From contig JAFLTE010000004.1 of NCBI GenBank assembly GCA_022510565.1, positions 1 to 64,000 of the forward strand: a DNA stretch of 64,000 nt, given 5' to 3'. The translations under genes and the position numbers were made by a program. This DNA is from Lachnospiraceae bacterium (GTDB lineage Bacteria; Bacillota; Clostridia; Lachnospirales; Lachnospiraceae). The notes beneath the pieces were generated by a model, which saw nothing but the letters and a program-made list of their open reading frames with translations, searched no databases and was not told where the DNA came from. Positions 18,875 to 28,259 of this stretch are shown piece after piece; position 1 is the stretch's first letter; each line of letters opens with the position of its first letter.

Positions 18875-20428
18875 ATGATTAGAGCAAACAATCCTATAAT
18901 GGCAGGGTTTTATCAAGATCCGTCGATTTGTCGCGTTGGGAAAAATTATTACATGGTTCATTCTACATTTGCATATTTTCCGGGCGTACCGATTTTTCGG
19001 AGTGAGAATTTAGTTGGCTGGGAACAGATTGGCAACGTGCTTGAGCGAGATTCGCAGCTTCCGCTTAGCGGCTGCAGGCAGTCGCAAGGTATTTTCGCGC
19101 CGACAATCCGATATAGTCAGGGTATGTTTTATATGATCACAACGAATGTATCTGCGGGAGGCAATTTTATAGTGACCGCTCAATCGCCGGAAGGTCCGTG
19201 GTCGGAACCGTATTTTCTGGGACCGGATGCGGCGGGAATCGATCCGAGCCTGTTTTTTGACACGGACGGAACATGCTACTATATCGGACAGCGTGAAAAA
19301 TCCGGCGCGAAATATTACGGTGACTGTGAAATATGGATTCAAAGGCTAAACCTTCAGACAATGAAATTGGAGGGCGAAGCCGTGTCGGTGCTTGACGGTT
19401 TCCAGAAGAATGCCGTCTGGCCGGAAGGACCGCATCTGTACCGCAAAGATGATTACTACTATCTTATCCATGCGGAGAGCGGCACAGCATTTCATCACAG
19501 TGTTATGGCGGCGAGAAGCCGTAATATATTCGGACCTTATGAATACTGTCCTTCGAATCCGATCATCACGCACAGGCATCTCGGCAAAGATTACCCTGTA
19601 ACCGCTGTCGGACACGCAGATTTGGTGGACGACGGCGACGGAAACTGGTATATGGTCATGCTTGCCTGCCGACCGCAGGAGGGACATACATTGTTGGGGC
19701 GCGAAACTTTTCTGGCGAAGGTAATCTGGGAGGACGACTGGCCGGTAGTAAACCCGGGAGTCGGACGGCTGGAGGATACATTTGATATTCCCGGCAGTGG
19801 TGACACGACCAGACTTTTCGATGGATGCAGGACTTATACATTCGACGGACAGGAGATTCCTCCGGAGTTTCTCACGCTCCGCAACCACAGGGATAAGGTG
19901 CTGTCCCTGTCAGCCCGGCCGGGATATTTAAGGCTGTATATGAGAGAAGATACTTTAAAAGATCTGGCGGAGCCGTCGTATCTTGCGGTTCGTCAGCAAC
20001 ATACGGATTATGAAGTCGAGACACGATTTGATGTTTGTTTTGGCACGGAAGGCGGATGTGCCGGTGTTGCGATGATGCAGAACAATGACGACCATGTGCG
20101 GGTGGAGTATTTCCGGGAAGGCGGTCAAAACGCCGTGAGAGTAGTTCGATGCGCGAGGGGAGTTGACGAAGAACTTTGTTTGACAGGGGATATCGAAAAG
20201 GAGATAATGGGTTTGAAAGTGTCCGTGCATGGGCTTATGGCAGATATTCGGTACAGCTGTGACGGGCAGTGGCAAGATTTGATTTCGGACGTTGATATCA
20301 GGGCACTGAGTACGGAATCCGCAGGCGGCTTCTTAGGCTGTACGATTGGAATGTACGCTTCAGGATATGGAAAAGACACCGGTGGATATGCTGACTTCGA
20401 GTCATTTACTTATCATGAATTGCAATGA
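18875..20428 (+). CDS. GH43 beta-xylosidase / arabinofuranosidase
   Basis: Five-bladed beta-propeller GH43 enzyme with a C-terminal beta-sandwich of the kind found in beta-xylosidases (about residues 320-510). The three expected carboxylates are visible: base D15 in FYQDPS, pKa modulator D123 in GIDPSLF and acid E184 in WPEGPHLY. At 517 residues the length fits the xylosidase subgroup. No signal peptide. It probably converts xylo-oligosaccharides trimmed by GH8, the esterase and GH115 to xylose. AGGGAGG precedes the ATG and the gap to GH115 is 28 bp, so it is probably in the same transcript. Arabinofuranosidase activity cannot be excluded. Confidence 0.9.
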   Translation: MIRANNPIMAGFYQDPSICRVGKNYYMVHSTFAYFPGVPIFRSENLVGWEQIGNVLERDSQLPLSGCRQSQGIFAPTIRYSQGMFYMITTNVSAGGNFIVTAQSPEGPWSEPYFLGPDAAGIDPSLFFDTDGTCYYIGQREKSGAKYYGDCEIWIQRLNLQTMKLEGEAVSVLDGFQKNAVWPEGPHLYRKDDYYYLIHAESGTAFHHSVMAARSRNIFGPYEYCPSNPIITHRHLGKDYPVTAVGHADLVDDGDGNWYMVMLACRPQEGHTLLGRETFLAKVIWEDDWPVVNPGVGRLEDTFDIPGSGDTTRLFDGCRTYTFDGQEIPPEFLTLRNHRDKVLSLSARPGYLRLYMREDTLKDLAEPSYLAVRQQHTDYEVETRFDVCFGTEGGCAGVAMMQNNDDHVRVEYFREGGQNAVRVVRCARGVDEELCLTGDIEKEIMGLKVSVHGLMADIRYSCDGQWQDLISDVDIRALSTESAGGFLGCTIGMYASGYGKDTGGYADFESFTYHELQ

Positions 20429-20450
20429 CAGGGAAAGTGAGGAAAACAAT

Positions 20451-21524
20451 ATGGAAATGACATTGAGATGGTATGGTTCAAAATTCGATACGGTGACATT
20501 GAAACAGATTCGTCAGATTCCCGGTGTGACAGGTGTTATATCAACGTTGTACGATACTGCGCCGGGAGAGGTGTGGAGCAGGGAGCGCATCCGCGCGTTA
20601 AAGGATGAAGTGGAAGCGTCGGGACTGCGCCTGTCGGGAATTGAGAGTGTCAATATTCACGATGCGATTAAGATAGGCAGCCCTGACAGGGAACAGTATA
20701 TTGCAAATTACATTGAGACTTTGGAGAATCTCGGCAAGGAAGATATCCATCTGGTATGTTACAATTTCATGCCGGTATTCGACTGGACAAGGACGGAGCT
20801 TGCGCGGGTGAGACCTGACGGTTCTACGGTTCTTGCTTATACCCAGGAGGCAGTCGATGCACTTGACCCCGAGAAGATGTTTGCATCCATTGCGGGTGAT
20901 ACGAACGGGACCGTTATGCCGGGATGGGAGCCGGAGCGTATGGCTCATGTGAAGGAACTGTTTGAAATGTACAAGGACGTGGACGACGAGAAACTGTTTG
21001 CCAACTTGAAATATTTTCTTGAGAAGATTATGCCGGTCTGTGATGAGTATGACATCAATATGGCAATTCATCCGGACGATCCGGCATGGAGCGTATTCGG
21101 GCTGCCGCGCATCATCATCAACAAGACGAACATTCTGCGTATGATGAAGATGGTGGACAATCCGCATAACGGTGTTACATTCTGCTCCGGTTCTTACGGG
21201 ACGAACCTTGAGAATGATCTGCCGGATATGATTCGCTCACTGAAAGGCAGAATCCATTTTGCTCACGTGCGTAACTTAAAGTTTATCAGCCCGACCAATT
21301 TCGAGGAGGCGGCGCACTTATCCAGTGACGGTACATTTGATATGTACGAAATTATGAAAGCACTTTACGATATCGAGTTTACCGGACCGATTCGGCCGGA
21401 TCACGGACGTATGATATGGGATGAGGTTGCCATGCCCGGATACGGATTGTATGACAGAGCGCTGGGGGCAACATATTTGAACGGTCTATGGGAAGCAATT
21501 GATAAAGCGGCAAAGAGAGCGTAA
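20451..21524 (+). CDS. uxuA: D-mannonate dehydratase
   Basis: Converts D-mannonate to 2-keto-3-deoxygluconate in the glucuronate pathway. The 357-residue protein starts MEMTLRWYGSKFDTV and shows GVTGVISTLYD, LVCYNFMPVFDWT, the metal-site blocks MAIHPDDPAW, RIHFAHVRN and the terminal RPDHGRMIWDE, as expected for the UxuA barrel. The open frame runs back into the GH43 gene, but AGGAAA and the ATG at 20451 give the usual N-terminus. It is directly followed by uxuB and works with the KdgK encoded at 3854. Confidence 0.95.
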   Translation: MEMTLRWYGSKFDTVTLKQIRQIPGVTGVISTLYDTAPGEVWSRERIRALKDEVEASGLRLSGIESVNIHDAIKIGSPDREQYIANYIETLENLGKEDIHLVCYNFMPVFDWTRTELARVRPDGSTVLAYTQEAVDALDPEKMFASIAGDTNGTVMPGWEPERMAHVKELFEMYKDVDDEKLFANLKYFLEKIMPVCDEYDINMAIHPDDPAWSVFGLPRIIINKTNILRMMKMVDNPHNGVTFCSGSYGTNLENDLPDMIRSLKGRIHFAHVRNLKFISPTNFEEAAHLSSDGTFDMYEIMKALYDIEFTGPIRPDHGRMIWDEVAMPGYGLYDRALGATYLNGLWEAIDKAAKRA

Positions 21525-21570
21525 AGCAAGAAATTGGCAAAACAAAATGAGATAAAGGGGTATATGTGAT

Positions 21571-23184
21571 ATGAAGTTAAGTAACAGCGGACTTGCGGAT
21601 AAAGCACAGTGGGAGTCGGCGGGATACAGACTTCCGGAGTTTGACAGGGAAGCAGTGACGGCAGCCACAAAAGAGAATCCGTTTTGGATACATTTCGGTG
21701 CAGGTAATATTTTTCGGGCATTTCAGGCTAATGTTGTGCAGAATCTTTTAAACGAGGGGGTCCTGGACAGAGGACTCATTGTGGCCGAAGGTTTCGACTA
21801 TGAGATTATACAGAAGATGAACCGTCCCCATGACGATTACACGATTGCTGTGACATTAAAGGCGGACGGCAACATCGAGAAGACGGTAGTCGGCAGCGTT
21901 GTAGAATCATGTATTCTGGATGCGGACGATGCGAAAGAATATGAGAGACTGAAAGAAATTTTCAGTAAAGATTCGTTGCAGATAGTTTCTTTCACGATTA
22001 CCGAGAAAGGTTACAGTCTTGTAAACGGTAAAGGAGAGTGGCTTCCCGATGTGGAGACGGATTTTGCGGCGGGACCGCAGAAGCCGTCAAGCTATATTGG
22101 TAAAGTAACCTCTCTTTTGTACACTCGTTATCAGGCAGGCAAAAAGCCAATCGCAATGGTCAGCATGGACAACTGTTCTCATAACGGAGATAAACTTTAC
22201 GCGGCAGTGAATACTTTTGCGGAGAAATGGGTACAAAACGGAGCTGCGGATTCGGGTTTTGCGGACTATGTTAATGACAGACAAAAAGTGACGTTCCCCT
22301 GGACGATGATTGATAAGATTACACCCCGCCCGGATGCTTCCGTGGAGGCTATTTTAAAAGCGGACGGTCTGGAAGAGTCAGAGCCGGTCATTACATCCAG
22401 AAACACTTATGTTGCGCCCTTTGTCAATGCGGAGGAATGCGAATATCTGGTGATTGAGGACGAGTTCCCGAACGGACGTCCTGCACTGGAAAAAGGGGGA
22501 CTTCTGTTTACAGACCGCGAGACGGTGGATAAGGTGGAGAAGATGAAAGTCTGCACGTGCTTAAATCCGCTGCACACAACGCTTGCGGTTTACGGATGCC
22601 TATTAGGTTATGAGAAGATTTCAGAGGAAATGAAAGATCCGGAACTTCATAAGATGGTACAGACTATCGGATATGTGGAAGGACTTCCCGTAGTTGTTGA
22701 CCCGAAGGTGCTTAATCCGAGAGAATTCATTGACACGGTACTTGATATGCGCATACCCAATCCGTTTATGCCTGACACGCCCCAGAGGATTGCCACGGAC
22801 ACCTCACAGAAGCTGGCGATTCGTTTCGGGGAGACGATTAAGGCATATGCGGAATCGCCGAATCTGAATGTAGCGGATTTAAAATTGATACCGCTTGTGT
22901 TCGCGGGCTGGCTTCGGTATCTGATGGCAGTGGACGACGACGGCAAAGCTTTTGAACTCAGTCCGGATCCACTCCTTGATACAGTGTGTCCGTATGTGGC
23001 AGGATTTAAGCTTGGTGAAGAAGCAGATGTGGAAAATATCTTGAAACCGATTCTGGGAAATGATAAAATATTTGGCGTGAATCTGTACGAGGTCGGTATG
23101 GCTGACAAAGTGTGCGGTTACTTTAAAGAGTTGATTTCGGGAACAGGAGCGGTTCGCGCAACACTAAAGCGGTATACTGCATAG
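21571..23184 (+). CDS. uxuB: Fructuronate reductase / mannitol dehydrogenase family
   Basis: NAD-dependent long-chain polyol dehydrogenase reducing D-fructuronate to D-mannonate. The N-terminal domain carries WIHFGAGNIFRAFQA, the dinucleotide-binding turn. The middle has VSMDNCSHNGDK and DKITPRPD, and the C-terminal helical domain has CLNPLHTTLAVYG. At 537 residues it is within the normal range for the family. AAAGGGG precedes the start. Its position right after uxuA makes fructuronate the most likely substrate; tagaturonate or mannitol are alternatives for this fold. Confidence 0.92.
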   Translation: MKLSNSGLADKAQWESAGYRLPEFDREAVTAATKENPFWIHFGAGNIFRAFQANVVQNLLNEGVLDRGLIVAEGFDYEIIQKMNRPHDDYTIAVTLKADGNIEKTVVGSVVESCILDADDAKEYERLKEIFSKDSLQIVSFTITEKGYSLVNGKGEWLPDVETDFAAGPQKPSSYIGKVTSLLYTRYQAGKKPIAMVSMDNCSHNGDKLYAAVNTFAEKWVQNGAADSGFADYVNDRQKVTFPWTMIDKITPRPDASVEAILKADGLEESEPVITSRNTYVAPFVNAEECEYLVIEDEFPNGRPALEKGGLLFTDRETVDKVEKMKVCTCLNPLHTTLAVYGCLLGYEKISEEMKDPELHKMVQTIGYVEGLPVVVDPKVLNPREFIDTVLDMRIPNPFMPDTPQRIATDTSQKLAIRFGETIKAYAESPNLNVADLKLIPLVFAGWLRYLMAVDDDGKAFELSPDPLLDTVCPYVAGFKLGEEADVENILKPILGNDKIFGVNLYEVGMADKVCGYFKELISGTGAVRATLKRYTA

Positions 23185-23219
23185 CATTGAATAAAGGGTA
23201 TTGAAGGTAAGACGAAGAA

Positions 23220-24563
23220 ATGAAGGGAAAATCTATGGTGGAAGGCACACCGTGGAAACATATTCTGCGGTTTGCTCTTCCCGTACTTGCTGGGTCTTTG
23301 CTTCAGCAGTTATATAATACGGTGGATACCATTATAGTCGGTAACTTCTCGGGTGAAGACGCGCTGTCGGCAGTCGGCACCACGGGAAGTTTTACTTTTC
23401 TGTTCCTGGCGCTTGCAACAGGTTTTTCCGCCGGTAACGGTGTGGTCGTAGCGCAGCATTACGGTGCCGGAAATGAGAAGCAGGTAAGAGACAATGCCTC
23501 AACGGGTATTCTGCTCATGCTGGGCATGGGTATTTTGTCTACCGTAATCGGGCTTCTGGTATCGCGCCCGGCATATACTTATCTTGTGGCTGTGCCTGAA
23601 AGTATTTTGGAGCTTACGCTTCAGTATTTTAGGGTATATGCGATTGGAATGATTTTTCAGTATGGATATAATATTTTTTCATCCATTTTAAGGGCGGTGG
23701 GGGACAGTGCTGCCACGCTCTATTTTCTGCTGATTGCATCGGTCTCCAATATTATTTTGGATTTGATTTTTGTGGCCGGCTTCCACTGGGGTGTCGTAGG
23801 TGCGGCACTGGCGACGGATATCGCGCAGGCGGGTTCTTTTGTGGCGGCATATCTCTATATGACACGCAAATACCCAATCTTTCGGTTTAAATTAAGGGAG
23901 TTTACGTGGGACTTGGATTTAGCCAAAAAGACGATAACTACGGGTTTCCCGATTGCGCTGCAATTGATTGTGGTATCTTTTGGTCTTACTTTTATCCAGA
24001 GAGCGGTCAACGGTTTTGGGCAGTCTATGACAGCTTCCTTCACCGTAGGTCAGAGGATAGAGATGTATATAGGTCTGCCGTGTAACGCGTTCCAGACAAC
24101 ACTTGCCACTTATACCGGACAGAATATAGGAGCGGGTAGGAAGGATAGGGTCAAGCAGGGGGCATACCAGACATTACTTATGTCCTTGTTTCTTACACTG
24201 TGTATTTCTGCTCTGGTGTGGCTTTTATCAGGTCGGATTATCGGACTGTTTGGATTGAGTGATCAGGCAGCAGTTTACTGCAGTGCTCATCTTAGAACAA
24301 TTGCGTTTATCAACATAATACTATCCCTTTATATACCGCTGTTCGGCGTGTTTCAGGGAACGAACCATGGAGCGGCAGCGACGGTTGTGGCAACCGGTGC
24401 GCTGGGCATGAGGACGCTTGTAACTTATCTGTTCCGGTACAGTTCCTTATTCGGATATACGATTATCTGGTGGAACGGACTGTTTGGTTTCGGTACGGGA
24501 TTTTTGATTACATGGACCTATTATCTGAGTGGCAGATGGCAGAGAAACTCTGAAATAGAGTAG
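23220..24563 (+). CDS. MATE-family efflux transporter (first)
   Basis: A 447-residue inner-membrane exporter of the multidrug and toxic compound extrusion family, with about 12 membrane segments in two homologous halves. Typical elements: the N-terminal LPVLAGSLLQQLYNTVDTI block, VGTTGS, and in the second half TASFTVGQRIEMY and TYTGQNIGAGR. The driving ion and substrate are not predictable. It starts 35 bp after uxuB without a terminator between them, so read-through from the glucuronate operon is possible. A second MATE gene of similar length lies at 50224. Confidence 0.92.
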   Translation: MKGKSMVEGTPWKHILRFALPVLAGSLLQQLYNTVDTIIVGNFSGEDALSAVGTTGSFTFLFLALATGFSAGNGVVVAQHYGAGNEKQVRDNASTGILLMLGMGILSTVIGLLVSRPAYTYLVAVPESILELTLQYFRVYAIGMIFQYGYNIFSSILRAVGDSAATLYFLLIASVSNIILDLIFVAGFHWGVVGAALATDIAQAGSFVAAYLYMTRKYPIFRFKLREFTWDLDLAKKTITTGFPIALQLIVVSFGLTFIQRAVNGFGQSMTASFTVGQRIEMYIGLPCNAFQTTLATYTGQNIGAGRKDRVKQGAYQTLLMSLFLTLCISALVWLLSGRIIGLFGLSDQAAVYCSAHLRTIAFINIILSLYIPLFGVFQGTNHGAAATVVATGALGMRTLVTYLFRYSSLFGYTIIWWNGLFGFGTGFLITWTYYLSGRWQRNSEIE

Positions 24564-24607
24564 CAAATATTTTCACAAGTTCAAGTTAAGTCGCAGACAT
24601 ATGGCAA

Positions 24608-24636
24608 TAGACTGGAAATATTATTGTCTGTATGAT
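24608..24636 (+). promoter_or_regulatory. Predicted promoter of the nitroreductase gene
   Basis: TAGACT at 24608-24613, 17-bp spacer, TATGAT at 24631-24636 (continuing AAT). A CAGACA / TGTCTG inverted repeat overlaps the region and might be an operator. Confidence 0.45.
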
Positions 24637-24676
24637 AATATCTGAGTAATAATGAAATTATGATAAAGGAGATCTC

Positions 24677-25495
24677 ATGGAATATATCACAGAGCTTATT
24701 CGTACCAGAAGAAGTGTCCGGACATTTGACGGCAGAGAACTTACGAAGGAAGATGTGGATAAGCTGTCGGCATTTATGGAGAAGACACAAAATCCATATA
24801 ACATACCCGTAGAATTCAGACTGTTAGATGCAAAAGAACAAGGATTGACATGCCCCGTTGTCAGCGGAACCAATCTCTATGTGGGTGTGAAGATTAAACG
24901 TGTGCCGCATGCTGAAGAGGCATTCGGATATTCTGTCGAAAGGTTTGTGCTGTATGCCTGGTCTCTGGGAATTGGTACGGTCTGGATTGGCGGAACCATG
25001 GGACGGGATGCCTTTGAGCGTGCGATAGCGCTCGGCGAGGATGAGATGATGCCTTGTGTGAGCCCTCTGGGTTATCCGGCGAAGAAGATGGCATTAAAAG
25101 AAAGTATGATGCGCAAGGCTGTCAAAGCGGACAGCAGACTTCCGTTCGAGACGCTGTTTTTTGACGGGGCGTTCGATGTGCCGCTGACAACAGAAAAGGC
25201 CGGCAGCTTGGCCGAACTGTTAGAGATGGTTCGGTGGGCACCGTCAGCAGTCAATAAACAGCCGTGGCGTGCTGTGGTACAGGGAAATGCAGTGCATTTT
25301 TACTTAAAAAGGAACAAAGGCTTCATCAGCGATGCCACAGGTGACTTGCAAAAGACTGACTTAGGAATTGCGCTGTGTCATTTTGCGCTTGTGGCAGAGA
25401 AATGCGGATTTGAGCTCAACTTTAGCATTAATGATCCGGAAATTGCCACAGATAGCAATACGGAATATATTGGTTCGTATTTGCTGTCACTGTAA
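24677..25495 (+). CDS. Nitroreductase-family protein (TM1586-like)
   Basis: FMN-binding oxidoreductase fold, 272 residues. The N-terminal RTRRSVRTFDGREL block carries the FMN phosphate contacts, SLGIGTVWIGG is the central helix-strand, and MVRWAPSAVNKQPWR is a second nitroreductase-type segment. The two-lobed arrangement resembles the TM1586 group rather than the ~200-residue single-lobe enzymes. The natural substrate is unknown. It has its own promoter and an AAAGGAG ribosome binding site, and is followed 35 bp later by the ParB/BMP fusion gene. Confidence 0.85.
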   Translation: MEYITELIRTRRSVRTFDGRELTKEDVDKLSAFMEKTQNPYNIPVEFRLLDAKEQGLTCPVVSGTNLYVGVKIKRVPHAEEAFGYSVERFVLYAWSLGIGTVWIGGTMGRDAFERAIALGEDEMMPCVSPLGYPAKKMALKESMMRKAVKADSRLPFETLFFDGAFDVPLTTEKAGSLAELLEMVRWAPSAVNKQPWRAVVQGNAVHFYLKRNKGFISDATGDLQKTDLGIALCHFALVAEKCGFELNFSINDPEIATDSNTEYIGSYLLSL

Positions 25496-25530
25496 AATGA
25501 AAATGTTGAGAAAACAGAAATGAGGTAAAT

Positions 25531-27468
25531 ATGTCATACGAAAATTATTGTGATGCTTTAAAAGCCGGACAGAAAGATTACCGGGCTCATTTGCAGAAGG
25601 GTGACTACCCTTACCTGCCGGCTTTGGACGAGATTTTATCTTATACCCCGGTGGAATATGAACTGGACATCGGTCTGTGCGAGGTTCCGCTGGAATTGAT
25701 TGTAGGTACCAGGACGAGGGGGCGGACCAACGCCTTTGCATCTAATTTTATGCCGCTTTTATCAACTCAAAGTGAATTTGCAGGTAAATGGATGCGGTTG
25801 TGTACTTCCCTGCAGGAGGAAGGTTTGCACGATTCGGTGAAAGTTTACGAATTTATGAATCGATTTTATGTACTGGAGGGCAATAAGCGGGTCAGTGTCC
25901 TGAAATTTTTGGATGCCTACAGTGTGCCCTGCTCTGTCATTCGGGTTGTTCCCAAGCATACGGATACAAAAGAAAATGAAATCTATTTTGAATTTCTGGA
26001 TTTTTATGAGGTTACCCGTACCAATTATATTTATTTCAGTGAGAAAGGGCGGTTTGCAAAGCTCTTAGAGCAGGTAGGGACCCCTGAAGGAGAGAAGTGG
26101 ACGGAGGATGACCGTCTGGAGATGAGTACTGTTTATATCAATTTTCGGAAGGCGTTTGAGTCCAAGGGCGGCGGGAAACTGCCTATTACCGTGGGTGATG
26201 CGCTCCTGGCATTCATTACCGTATTCGGCTATCAGGAGACCAAGCAGAAAACCGCTCAGGAGATGAAAAAGGACCTTGCCAAGATTTGGGATGAATTCTT
26301 GGTATTGACGGAGGAGCAGTCCATAGAGTTATCCATGGCTCCGCCGGAAGAAAGCACTTCACCGGCTCGCTATAAAAACCTGTTGAATTTGATTATCCCC
26401 GATAATTCGAATAAGGTGAAGATTGCATTTTTATATGAGAAGACTCACAGAACTTCCAGCTGGACTTACGGACATGAGCTTGGACGGTTGTATCTGGAAA
26501 ACATATTTCCCGGACAAGTGGAGACAAAGGGATTTGAAAATGTTGCTGCCGGTGAAAATGATCTGGAAATAATGGAACAGGCCATTGCGGACGGCTATAA
26601 CCTACTCTTTGCCACCACACCCGTGATGATGCCTGCCAGTCTGAAGATTGCCGCCAACTATCCGGATGTGAAAATTTTGAACTGCTCATTGAATACTTCA
26701 CATCCTACCTTGAGGACTTACTATGCCAGAATGTATGAAGCTAAGTTTCTGGCAGGAGCCATTGCGGGCTCCATGACTCCTACCAATAAGATTGGTTATA
26801 TAGCCGACTATCCGATTTATAGTATGGCTGCCAGTATCAATGCCTTTGCTTTGGGTGCGAAAATGGTGAATCCAAACGCGAAGATCCATTTGGACTGGAG
26901 TACATTAAAAAATCGAAGCGTAAGTATTACCGACGATCCCGAAATCAATTACATTATGGATCGGGATAACACATCACCCGGCAAGACCTCAAGGCGTTTC
27001 GGACTATACCGCATCAACGGAGAAACGCCCGACAATTTGGCCATGACCACATGGCACTGGGGAAAGCTTTATGAAAAGATTGTCCGCACTGTATTAAACG
27101 GCACATGGAAAGAGGACGACGCAGCTTCCGGCAGCCGTGCTATCAATTACTGGTGGGGACTGTCTGCAGGCGTAGTCGATTTGATTTATTCTCAGAACCT
27201 GCCGCAGGGTACAAAACGGTTGGTGGAGCTTTTGCGAAACAATATTTGTTCGGAAACCCTGATTCCTTTTTCCGGAGAGCTATATGCACAGGACGGAACA
27301 GTCATGAGTAAACCCGACCAGATTATTCCGCCTAAGGAAATTATCACCATGGATTGGTTGATGGATAATGTAGTGGGGAGTATACCTGCTATTTCCGATT
27401 TGAATGAGGAGGCGCAGACAGTTGCTAAGATGCAGGGTCTTGGCAAAACTCAGACACCTAATGCTTAA
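25531..27468 (+). CDS. ParB-like domain fused to a BMP-type ligand-binding domain
   Basis: A 645-residue protein with no signal peptide or membrane segment. Residues about 60-145 resemble the ParB/sulfiredoxin fold, with KVYEFMNRFYVLEGNKRVS matching the conserved 'Y-x-x-x-x-G-x-x-R' box. After a linker, residues about 290-530 resemble the BMP/PnrA nucleoside-binding fold: VKIAFLYEKTHRTSSWTYGH, GYNLLFATTPVM, YEAKFLAGAIAGSMT, KIGYIADYPI. BMP proteins are normally exported lipoproteins of nucleoside ABC importers; here the domain must be cytoplasmic and no permease is adjacent. A nucleoside- or nucleotide-responsive switch is a possible role, but function is not known. Good GAGGT ribosome binding site; a metallophosphoesterase follows. 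Confidence 0.75.
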   Translation: MSYENYCDALKAGQKDYRAHLQKGDYPYLPALDEILSYTPVEYELDIGLCEVPLELIVGTRTRGRTNAFASNFMPLLSTQSEFAGKWMRLCTSLQEEGLHDSVKVYEFMNRFYVLEGNKRVSVLKFLDAYSVPCSVIRVVPKHTDTKENEIYFEFLDFYEVTRTNYIYFSEKGRFAKLLEQVGTPEGEKWTEDDRLEMSTVYINFRKAFESKGGGKLPITVGDALLAFITVFGYQETKQKTAQEMKKDLAKIWDEFLVLTEEQSIELSMAPPEESTSPARYKNLLNLIIPDNSNKVKIAFLYEKTHRTSSWTYGHELGRLYLENIFPGQVETKGFENVAAGENDLEIMEQAIADGYNLLFATTPVMMPASLKIAANYPDVKILNCSLNTSHPTLRTYYARMYEAKFLAGAIAGSMTPTNKIGYIADYPIYSMAASINAFALGAKMVNPNAKIHLDWSTLKNRSVSITDDPEINYIMDRDNTSPGKTSRRFGLYRINGETPDNLAMTTWHWGKLYEKIVRTVLNGTWKEDDAASGSRAINYWWGLSAGVVDLIYSQNLPQGTKRLVELLRNNICSETLIPFSGELYAQDGTVMSKPDQIIPPKEIITMDWLMDNVVGSIPAISDLNEEAQTVAKMQGLGKTQTPNA

Positions 27469-27511
27469 CAGATACTAATGATGAAATTATTGTGAAAAGT
27501 GGGAATTTCTT

Positions 27512-28117
27512 ATGAAAATTATGGCAATTGCTGACCATGAATCCGAATTGTTATGGGATTACTTCGATAAGAGTTATCTGGAGGGGATTGATGTGATTAT
27601 TTCCTGTGGAGATTTAAAACCGCAGTATTTATCCTTTCTGGCGACTTTTACCACGGCCCCCGTTTTGTATGTACACGGTAACCATGACGATCGGTATGAG
27701 CAGACTCCGCCCGACGGATGTATCTGCATTGAGGACAAGATTTATGTTCATAACGGGGTGCGTATATTGGGCCTTGGGGGCTCTATGCGCTATAAACCCG
27801 GTGAGCATCAGTATACGCAGCGTCAAATGCGAAGACGTGTGCGAAAACTCTGGTTAAAGTTGAAATATCACAAGGGTTTTGACATTTTGGTGACGCATGC
27901 GCCTGCCTATCAGCTCAATGATGAGGAACATCTTCCCCATAGAGGTTTTGAAGTGTTCCGCACCTTGATGGACAAATATAAGCCTGCATATTTTCTTCAC
28001 GGGCATATACACCTAAATTACGGAAGATTCCCACGTCTGTGTACTTATAACGAGACGCAGGTCATCAACGCATACGAAAAATATATCTTCGAAATAGACG
28101 AAGGAGAAAAACAATAA
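27512..28117 (+). CDS. Metallophosphoesterase family protein
   Basis: A 201-residue calcineurin-like phosphoesterase. Visible metal-site motifs: ISCGDL, VHGNHDD, VTHAPAY and HGHIHLNYG. The first motif is ADHES (D8, H9, E10) instead of the usual D-x-H, placing a Glu where His is expected; in my recollection a clostridial subgroup shares an acidic residue here. The substrate could be a nucleotide or phosphodiester. It lies 43 bp after the ParB/BMP gene, probably co-transcribed, so both may act on related ligands. No signal peptide. Confidence 0.85.
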   Translation: MKIMAIADHESELLWDYFDKSYLEGIDVIISCGDLKPQYLSFLATFTTAPVLYVHGNHDDRYEQTPPDGCICIEDKIYVHNGVRILGLGGSMRYKPGEHQYTQRQMRRRVRKLWLKLKYHKGFDILVTHAPAYQLNDEEHLPHRGFEVFRTLMDKYKPAYFLHGHIHLNYGRFPRLCTYNETQVINAYEKYIFEIDEGEKQ

Positions 28118-28174
28118 AGAGTCGGAAACCGTGGGCAGAATGTTCCCGAAAAGATGCGATTTGTTCCCCGCCTC

Positions 28175-28201
28175 TTGATATGTGACTGAATTTATTATAA
28201 T
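28175..28201 (+). promoter_or_regulatory. Possible promoter of the phosphatase/two-component operon
   Basis: Perfect TATAAT at 28196-28201. TTGATA at 28175-28180 has a short 15-bp spacer; a shifted TCTTGA would give 17. Transcription would start at about 28208, directly before the long hairpin. Confidence 0.4.
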
Positions 28202-28211
28202 ATTAAAAAGT

Positions 28212-28259
28212 ATGGCTCGATTTTTTTCGTTTAAAATTATTCGAAAAAGAGCGAGCCAT
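28212..28259 (+). other. Long 18-bp hairpin in the 5' leader
   Basis: Arms 28212-28229 and 28242-28259 pair over 18 bp with one mismatch and one G-U pair, around a 12-nt loop. The U-run is inside the left arm and no U-run follows the right arm, so it is not a standard terminator for plus-strand transcription. If the promoter at 28175 is real, the hairpin forms almost the whole 5' end of the mRNA, ending about 15 nt before the ribosome binding site. Confidence 0.65.
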
